Shown piece after piece: positions 58,286-64,000 of a stretch of 64,000 nt of DNA. Where the stretch lies: assembly GCA_001602955.1 (NCBI GenBank), contig LVAC01000002.1:310001-374000 (forward strand). Direction: 5' to 3'. The number at the start of each line of letters is the position of its first letter. Position 1 is the first letter of the stretch. A program made the translations under genes and the position numbers. The notes under the pieces are model-generated. The model was not told the origin of the DNA, ran no database searches, and saw only the letters and a list, made by a program, of their open reading frames with translations. Origin of the DNA: Sulfurospirillum sp001602955 (GTDB taxonomy: Bacteria > Campylobacterota > Campylobacteria > Campylobacterales > Sulfurospirillaceae).

Positions 58286-60397
58286 TTAGGACGTTTTAAA
58301 CTGCCCGACGGTTTTACTGAGCGAATTGACGTGATGCGTGACGCTGTCGCTAATCGTACGTACGCGGCGGTTCAGGTGCGTTAACTCGTACACTTCGTCG
58401 CTAATCGCCTTCGCGTGAAGCATCGTGTTTTTCGAATCTTCAAAAACGGCGTAAACGTCTTCTTTCATTGCCAAGATTACCTCTTTTTGATCGTGTAAAA
58501 TCGCATCGATACTTTGTAGTGATTCGGTGGAGATCGCAACACCGTTGTCGACCGTACGATTGACGTTTTGCATACTCGAAAGCGCGTCCCCGACGTTGTC
58601 GTTAATGTTATGCACGATGGCTTCGATGCGTACGGTGGCTTTATCGGTCATGTCGGCTAGTTTGCGAACCTCTTCGGCGACGACCGCAAATCCGCGTCCT
58701 TGTTCGCCCGCACGACTGGCTTCTACCGCCGCATTGAGGGAGAGAAGATTGGTTTTGTCGGTAATGTCTTTGATGGTTTCGATCATCGACGAAACCTCGG
58801 CGACGTTTTGCTCCAGCGTAAAAATAATCTGCGTCGTTTCGTCTGCGATGGTTTTGATGTTGCCGATGGACGATTCTACTTTTCCGAGTTTTTCGGCGAC
58901 ATGTGCTTGCGTTTGGCTAATTTTAAGGCTCATCGCGTCGGCTTTAGTGACCGAATTTTGGATCGCGTTGTTTTGGGTTTGAATATGCGTCGCGATATTT
59001 TGAATGCTAACGCCGATTTGCTCGATTTTTTTGCCCGTTACGACGATCGTGTTGGTGAGATGTTGATTGAGGTTGAGCAAATTGAGAAGCGAGCTTTTGG
59101 TTTTTTGTAAGATCGTATCGAAAATATCGATGACGCTGTTAATCCAAACGGCCGTACGTCGGTTCTCATCTTTTGCAAATCGATTCAAATCTGCCCGTTG
59201 GGTAATATCGCCGTCACCTTCGACAAAACTTTGCAAGAGTGAACGTAAAGAGGCGTATGCATTAAAAAAATTAGACAGTTCGTTTTTGGTCATCCCTAAA
59301 ATCATCGCTAAAGAAACCGTCGTAATGATGCCGATTTCTTGTAAGCGGGTTAAAAACGGCATAAACGTGAGGGTGGCATAATAGGCACTCGGAATGAAAA
59401 GACCGATGAGCAAAGCCATTCTAAAATAAAGTTTATGGCGAAATTGCATGATGTCGTATACTTCCGAAAGATCGCCCTCGCACATCATTCCCCACGTATC
59501 GAGGCTATAAGGAAGCGTTACGGTAATACCTTTGCCGATCACGGGAATGCCGCGATAATCGGAATACCCCGGATACGCACAACAGAGATTTGCTCCTTTT
59601 TTAACGGTGTTGGCTACGCCAAAGTGCAATGCTTTGGTCGCGGGGTCGTTAAAAACGATCTCAAATTCGGTATGTTTTTGAATCGAAATGATGCCTTGTT
59701 TTGTGTGCACGCCCTCTTTGAGGTTTTCACCGAAGCTAAACGTGTCGTCTTCAAAACGCGAGCGAGAAAGTGCCGTTCCGGTTTTAATGTTTTTATTAAA
59801 ATAGGGTTTGATCATAAAAAGATAGTTATCGCCGGATTCTTTAAAGATATGTCCCGCTTCGCGTTGAATGAGATCGCTGAGCGTATCGTTGGAAACACGT
59901 GCGACGAGAAGGCACTTTTCGTTTTGACATGTAACGTGTTTCATAAAAGCGAGCGTCACGCAATCGTGGAACGTCGAAGCCTTGGGGCGAAATAAAAGCG
60001 TATCTTCATCGACGTAAGGGCCGAAAAGCAGTTGCGAGGAGCCGAGCTGAACGTAATCGACGGCTTCGCAAAAAGCGGTTGCATCGTAACGATACTCTTT
60101 TAACGGGCGTTGCATCGAGCTAAAAAGCATCGTTTTGGCACTGTTAAGAATGAAATATTCTAAAATCGTTTCGCTTAGCTTTTCTTGCTCTTTGAGGATA
60201 CCGAGGGGATCGCCTGCTTCTTGATCGAGAAGAATAGCGGTATTTTCGACTTCGCGCCATATTTCGTTCGCCCATTCGATCATAAGTTGTTTACGTGTTT
60301 GTGCAATACCTTCAAATGCGGTCTCGACGGCACTGAGCATTCCTTTATTGCGCGTCCATTTCGACCAAATAGTCCCTTTATCTTTGAGTGAAAGCAC
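58286..60397 (-). CDS. Large chemoreceptor with cytoplasmic-looking N-terminal sensor and central membrane hairpin
   Basis: A 703-residue MCP. The N-terminal 325 residues have no signal or membrane segment but read as a Cache- or GAF-like sensory region (segments GITVTLPYSLDTWGMMCEGDL and ALHFGVANTVKKG). Two hydrophobic helices follow close together at about 330-350 and 360-378, then the signalling hairpin with tip DKTNLLSLNAAVEASRAGEQ and GRGFAVVAEEVRKLADMTDK. The two adjacent helices would place both ends in the cytoplasm. No C-terminal CheB/CheR pentapeptide. Ligand unknown; an internal redox or metabolic signal is conceivable. Confidence 0.82.
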   Translation of the reverse strand: MLSLKDKGTIWSKWTRNKGMLSAVETAFEGIAQTRKQLMIEWANEIWREVENTAILLDQEAGDPLGILKEQEKLSETILEYFILNSAKTMLFSSMQRPLKEYRYDATAFCEAVDYVQLGSSQLLFGPYVDEDTLLFRPKASTFHDCVTLAFMKHVTCQNEKCLLVARVSNDTLSDLIQREAGHIFKESGDNYLFMIKPYFNKNIKTGTALSRSRFEDDTFSFGENLKEGVHTKQGIISIQKHTEFEIVFNDPATKALHFGVANTVKKGANLCCAYPGYSDYRGIPVIGKGITVTLPYSLDTWGMMCEGDLSEVYDIMQFRHKLYFRMALLIGLFIPSAYYATLTFMPFLTRLQEIGIITTVSLAMILGMTKNELSNFFNAYASLRSLLQSFVEGDGDITQRADLNRFAKDENRRTAVWINSVIDIFDTILQKTKSSLLNLLNLNQHLTNTIVVTGKKIEQIGVSIQNIATHIQTQNNAIQNSVTKADAMSLKISQTQAHVAEKLGKVESSIGNIKTIADETTQIIFTLEQNVAEVSSMIETIKDITDKTNLLSLNAAVEASRAGEQGRGFAVVAEEVRKLADMTDKATVRIEAIVHNINDNVGDALSSMQNVNRTVDNGVAISTESLQSIDAILHDQKEVILAMKEDVYAVFEDSKNTMLHAKAISDEVYELTHLNRRVRTISDSVTHHVNSLSKTVGQFKTS

Positions 60398-60798
60398 GGT
60401 ATTTTCCTTTATTGTTTTTGATTGGTTAATTTTTAATCATTTTCTTTTATTCGTGAAAGACATTTAACGATTGCTTTGATTCATAAACGCTTCCGACGGT
60501 TTTGCGTCATTGAATCGCCTCAAAAAAAGTATCGTCTATAAGCCCCTTCATATAGAGCATTGAAAGCTTTATATTTTAAAAAAAACAACGCAGAACTATA
60601 CAAAAATAGCAATCTCGATGCAATGATAAAATTGATTAAAAAATAATCATAAGATTTCGAAAAAGCCTTTTTTCTTCAAGAATGTAGATTCTACACACCT
60701 TTTTCGACTGATTAATTTATAGGCAATTTTTTCGCCAAAAAAAATCTTTTGATGTTAAAATGGACGTACACCAATTCTCAAACGAAAGGAAAGAAATA
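60398..60798. promoter_or_regulatory. Intergenic region between divergent chemoreceptor and aapJ
   Basis: About 400 bases without a gene, very AT-rich. It holds the divergent promoters: on the plus strand a TTAAAAT box near 60752 precedes aapJ, with AAAGGAAAG as its ribosome-binding site. A small perfect palindrome lies at 60683-60695. Nothing else recognisable, and no small open frame looks coding. Confidence 0.5.
60683..60695. promoter_or_regulatory. Small palindrome upstream of aapJ
   Basis: TGTAGA-T-TCTACA is a perfect 6-base dyad about 60 bases upstream of the likely aapJ -10 box. Possible operator; no known regulator assigned. Confidence 0.35.
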
Positions 60799-61824
60799 AT
60801 GGTTTTATCTCGTATCGCTAAAGTCTCTTTAGCAACCGTAACGATTTTGGGTTTAGGCGTCACGACACTTAGTGCCGATACGCTCAGTGAAGTACAAAAG
60901 CAAGGTTTTGTGAAGTGCGGCGTCGACGGCGGACTTCCGGGGTTTTCCGAAGTCGGTAGCGACGGTATTTACAGAGGAATCGACGTGGACGTATGCCGTG
61001 CCGTCGCCGCGGCAACACTTGGTGACGCCAAAAAGGTTAAATACGTCGCTTTGAACGCAAAAGAGAGATTAACCGCGCTTCAATCGGGCGAGATTGATAT
61101 GCTTTCCCGTAATACGACATGGACGGAAACCAGAGATACCTCGTTGGGTTTAAATTTCGCCGGCGTCAATTATTATGACGGACAAGGCTTTATGGTAACG
61201 AAAAAACTCGGCGTCAAAAGTGCCAAAGAGTTAGACGGTGCTTCGATTTGTCTTCAAACGGGAACGACGACCGAGTTGAACGTTGCGGACTATTTTAGAA
61301 CCAACAAAATGAAATACAAACTTGTCTCCTACGATACCAACGATCAAGTCGTTAAAGCATATGAAAGCGGTCGTTGCGACGTTTTAACTTCCGATCAATC
61401 TCAACTTTACGGTTTGCGTATTAAATTGGCAAAACCGGACGAATCCATCGTTTTACCCGAAGTTATTTCCAAAGAGCCTTTGGGACCGGTTGTGCGTAAA
61501 GGGGACGGTCGATGGTTCGATATCGTTAGATGGTCGTTTTATGCCATGTTGACGGCGGAAGAGTCGGGCGTTACGAGTGCCAATGTCGATGCGATGCTTA
61601 AATCCGACAATCCGGACGTGAAACGTCTTTTAGGTGCGGAAGGTCAGATGGGCGAAAACTTGGGACTTAAAAAAGATTTTGCTTACCAAATCATCAAACA
61701 AGTCGGTAATTACGGCGAATCGTTTGAGAGAACCGTCGGTCAAGGCTCTCCGCTTAAAATTCAAAGAGGCTACAATGCCCTATGGACAAACGGCGGTTTA
61801 CAATACGCACCTCCTTTTAGATAA
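60799..61824 (+). CDS. aapJ: General L-amino-acid ABC importer, periplasmic binding protein AapJ
   Basis: A 341-residue secreted binding protein (family 3). The signal peptide spans residues 1-25 (ending TTLSADTL). The binding fold begins VQKQGFVKCGVDGGLPGFSEV and contains GIDVDVCRAVAAATLG and RLTALQSGEIDMLSRNTTWT, as in AapJ/BztA of Rhizobium and Rhodobacter. GESFERTVGQGSPLKIQRG is the family's C-terminal pattern. It delivers glutamate, aspartate and other L-amino acids to AapQM. The ATG at 60799 follows AAAGGAAAG; the longer frame from 60760 is rejected. A hairpin separates it from aapQ. Confidence 0.93.
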   Translation: MVLSRIAKVSLATVTILGLGVTTLSADTLSEVQKQGFVKCGVDGGLPGFSEVGSDGIYRGIDVDVCRAVAAATLGDAKKVKYVALNAKERLTALQSGEIDMLSRNTTWTETRDTSLGLNFAGVNYYDGQGFMVTKKLGVKSAKELDGASICLQTGTTTELNVADYFRTNKMKYKLVSYDTNDQVVKAYESGRCDVLTSDQSQLYGLRIKLAKPDESIVLPEVISKEPLGPVVRKGDGRWFDIVRWSFYAMLTAEESGVTSANVDAMLKSDNPDVKRLLGAEGQMGENLGLKKDFAYQIIKQVGNYGESFERTVGQGSPLKIQRGYNALWTNGGLQYAPPFR

Positions 61825-61846
61825 GAAGCGTTGGAATGTTTTTCAC

Positions 61847-61867
61847 GAGAGCGGCGTGTCCGCTCTC
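61847..61867 (+). terminator. Intra-operon hairpin between aapJ and aapQ
   Basis: GAGAGCGG, loop CGTGT, CCGCTCTC, then TTAACTTCTT. Such a hairpin after the binding-protein gene commonly stabilises its message and allows partial termination, giving more binding protein than permease. Confidence 0.65.
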
Positions 61868-61892
61868 TTAACTTCTTAAACAAAGGACGTAC

Positions 61893-63047
61893 ATGTTAGC
61901 ACTTTTGAGAAATCAAAAGATTCGAGGGATTATTTTTCAGCTTTTAACGGTAATCGGCTTGGTTGCTTTTTTGTGGTATATTGGTGCTAATACGGTTGCA
62001 AATATAGAACAAAGAGGCATTCAAACCGGTTTTGGATTTTTGGAAGGAACGGCGGGATTCGGTATTGATCAATCCCCGATTCCCTACACCGAAGAGGATA
62101 CGCACGGCAGAGTTTTTATCGTAGGATTGTTAAATACGATGATTATTGCCACCGTCGGTATCGTTTTTTCGACGATCGTCGGATTGTTGATCGGTATTTT
62201 AAGGCTTTCGAACAACTGGTTAATCGCCAAGCTCGCCAAAGCTTATATCGATTTTTTCCGTAATATTCCGCTTTTACTGCAAATTTTGTTTTGGTACAAC
62301 GTCGTGTTGCGCGCCATGCCAAACCCCAAGCAAAGTTACAATTTCTTCGACACGATTTTTATCAACAACCGAGGACTTTACTTCCCGCAACCCGAATACA
62401 ATACGACGTTTTTTGCGATTTTAATAAGTTTTGCGGTTGCCTTCACGTGTGTTTATCTTCTCAATCGATGGGCAAATCGCCGCAAAGAAGCCACGGGTAA
62501 AGACTTTTTCGTCTTACCTTGGGGTATCGCACTTTTTCTTCTACTTCCCGCCCTTGCCTATTGGATCGGCGGTGCACAATTGCACTTTAGTTTTCCCGAA
62601 CTTCGGGGTTTCAACTTTAAAGGTGGCAAAGTGCTTTCACCGGAATTTTTGGCGTTGGCGTTTGCGTTAACGATTTATACCGCAACGTTTATCGCCGAAG
62701 CGGTACGTTCAGGCATCGAAGCGGTCAGTCACGGACAAAAAGAAGCTGCCGCTTCGATGGGATTTAGCCCGTATCAGTCCCTCAAACTCGTTATTTTGCC
62801 TCAAGCCATTCGTATTGCGATTCCTCCCATTATCAACCAATACTTGAATTTAACGAAGAACTCTTCTTTGGCAACGGCAGTGGGTTATCCGGAGATCGTA
62901 ACGGTTTTTGCGGGAACGTCGTTAAATCAAGTTGGACAAGCGATTGAAATTATTGCGATGACGATGTTAGTTTACCTTATTATTAGTTTGCTGGTTTCGG
63001 CGCTGCTTAACTGGTTTAACCATAAAATGAAGATCAAGGAGCGCTAA
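61893..63047 (+). CDS. aapQ: General L-amino-acid ABC importer, permease AapQ
   Basis: A 384-residue permease of the HisM/GlnP family with about eight membrane helices. The N-terminal extended loop (WYIGANTVANIEQRGIQTGFGFL) is typical of AapQ/BztB, and the EAA coupling loop is in SHGQKEAAASMGFSPYQSL (about residues 278-296), followed by LPQAIRIAIPPIINQYLNL. It pairs with AapM, encoded one base downstream. Start ATG after AAAGGACGTAC. Confidence 0.93.
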   Translation: MLALLRNQKIRGIIFQLLTVIGLVAFLWYIGANTVANIEQRGIQTGFGFLEGTAGFGIDQSPIPYTEEDTHGRVFIVGLLNTMIIATVGIVFSTIVGLLIGILRLSNNWLIAKLAKAYIDFFRNIPLLLQILFWYNVVLRAMPNPKQSYNFFDTIFINNRGLYFPQPEYNTTFFAILISFAVAFTCVYLLNRWANRRKEATGKDFFVLPWGIALFLLLPALAYWIGGAQLHFSFPELRGFNFKGGKVLSPEFLALAFALTIYTATFIAEAVRSGIEAVSHGQKEAAASMGFSPYQSLKLVILPQAIRIAIPPIINQYLNLTKNSSLATAVGYPEIVTVFAGTSLNQVGQAIEIIAMTMLVYLIISLLVSALLNWFNHKMKIKER

Positions 63048-63048
63048 G

Positions 63049-64000
63049 ATGGCGGTTTATTCCAAAAAAGAGGCGCGCAAGGCTCCCTCCAACGTTAAAG
63101 GCTTAACGTTTTGGTTACGTGAAAACCTTTTTTCTTCCCCGTTTAACGTCGCATTAACGCTTTTAGGCGTGATGCTTTTGGTATGGGTGATTCCGCCGTT
63201 CATCAAATGGGCGTATTTGGATGCCAATTTTGCGGGAAGTACGCGAGAAGATTGTACGGGCGGAGGAGCATGTTGGGTCTTTATTCGCATGAAAATCGAT
63301 ATGTTTATGTACGGGTTTTACCCTTCCGAATTTCGTTGGCGCGTCAATACGGTTTACGGGCTGTTTCTCGTATTGGTTGCGGCGTTTCGTTATCTCAAAA
63401 GCCCTGTTCTCAAAATCGTATTGGCGCATGTCTATTTTATCGCCGGTTTCCTTTTGGTTCACGGCGGTTTAGCAGGTTTAGAAGTCGTGCCGACCGATAA
63501 ATGGGGCGGTTTGATGTTGACGATTATGGTGGCCGCCGTCGGTATCGTTTCGGCGTTTCCTTTGGGTGTTATTTTGGCGTTGGGACGTGCGTCGCATTTA
63601 CCGATTATTCGCAGCCTAAGCGTTACGTACATCGAGTTTATTCGAGGCGTACCGCTCATTACGATTTTGTTTATGTCTTCGGTTATTTTGCCGCTTTTCT
63701 TCCCCGAGGGAATGAACTTCGATAAATTGTTGCGCGCACTGATCGGTATTGCGATGTTCGAAGCGGCGTATATCGCCGAGAATATCCGCGGTGGACTTCA
63801 GTCGATTCCCAAAGGTCAATACGAAGCGGCGGATGCAATCGGTTTGTCGTACTGGCAAAAGATGTTTTTAGTCATCCTGCCGCAAGCGTTAAAGGTTGCC
63901 ATTCCCAACCTTGTCGGCGTTTCGATTGCCCTTTTTCAAGATACGACGCTTGTTTTGATCATCGGTTTATTCGATTTGTTGGCGATGGTGCGTCTGAGTG
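63049..64000 (+). CDS. aapM: General L-amino-acid ABC importer, permease AapM (3' end outside window)
   Basis: At least 317 residues, cut by the window end. The start at 63049 reads MAVYSKKEARKAPSN, with AAGGAG nine bases before it. AapM/BztC features are the early periplasmic segment with GGGACWVFIRMKIDMF (about 75-90), the permease core beginning near residue 145, YIEFIRGVPLITILFM and the EAA loop IPKGQYEAADAIGLSYWQK. An ATPase gene (aapP) is expected just beyond the window. Confidence 0.92.
   Translation, partial: MAVYSKKEARKAPSNVKGLTFWLRENLFSSPFNVALTLLGVMLLVWVIPPFIKWAYLDANFAGSTREDCTGGGACWVFIRMKIDMFMYGFYPSEFRWRVNTVYGLFLVLVAAFRYLKSPVLKIVLAHVYFIAGFLLVHGGLAGLEVVPTDKWGGLMLTIMVAAVGIVSAFPLGVILALGRASHLPIIRSLSVTYIEFIRGVPLITILFMSSVILPLFFPEGMNFDKLLRALIGIAMFEAAYIAENIRGGLQSIPKGQYEAADAIGLSYWQKMFLVILPQALKVAIPNLVGVSIALFQDTTLVLIIGLFDLLAMVRLS

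Overview
The window looks like a chromosome segment of a Sulfurospirillum-like member of the Campylobacterota (Epsilonproteobacteria). The gene order flgA-ubiX-coaD-tmk-hisS-speA-cysE followed by aspB is, as I recall it, the order of Campylobacter jejuni Cj0769c-Cj0762c. Other pointers are a split class I fumarase, class II DAHP synthase, arginine decarboxylase SpeA, many chemoreceptors, a nikKMLQO nickel importer, and promoters showing a strong TATAAT box with little or no -35 element.

Layout: 1-5.6 kb holds a CorA-type transporter, SixA, and a leftward operon of sensor kinase, response regulator, MFS transporter and a small unknown protein. 5.7-8.8 kb is a C4-dicarboxylate module (DASS carrier plus two-subunit fumarase). 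8.9-15.1 kb has a degenerate GGDEF/PilZ protein, murA, moeA and a chemoreceptor. 15.2-21.5 kb is the conserved block tRNA-Gly, flgA, ubiX, coaD, tmk, hisS, speA, cysE.

21.6-28.7 kb is the most striking part: an iron-only (alternative) nitrogenase cluster. It runs anfD, anfG, anfK, a PNPOx-fold flavoprotein, a sigma-54 activator of the NifA/VnfA/AnfA family, and an orphan NifE-like protein. No anfH, anfO, anfR, nifB or nifN is present, so the Fe protein and cofactor assembly must come from elsewhere. A perfect TGT-N10-ACA / GTAC-N6-GTAC dyad lies upstream of anfD. The cluster sits exactly between cysE and aspB, which are neighbours in relatives without nitrogenase, so it reads as an insertion.

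28.8-36.1 kb returns to housekeeping genes: aspB, a GltD-like oxidoreductase, then leftward ilvB-ilvH-lpxD-small ORF and ppx/gppA. 36.3-39.4 kb is a periplasmic redox module: a Tat-exported FCSD/SQR-like flavoprotein, a lipoprotein cytochrome c and a cytochrome b561-diheme c fusion. 39.5-41.2 kb is pdxJ-pdxA. 41.2-45.0 kb is the leftward nikKMLQO nickel importer plus a methyltransferase, behind a perfect NikR-like dyad. 45.0-53.5 kb is a tightly packed leftward run of eight genes, including a 960-residue membrane-anchored coiled-coil protein. 53.6-60.4 kb has proA, an orphan ABC ATPase, a DedA protein, a CheX-like protein, a J-domain protein, aroG (class II) and a large chemoreceptor with unusual topology. 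60.8-64.0 kb is the start of an aapJQM polar amino-acid ABC importer, cut by the window end.

Start sites were moved from the longest reading frame wherever a Shine-Dalgarno sequence, an ATGA overlap or the protein's natural N-terminus pointed elsewhere. Family names rest on motif recognition from memory; no database search was run.
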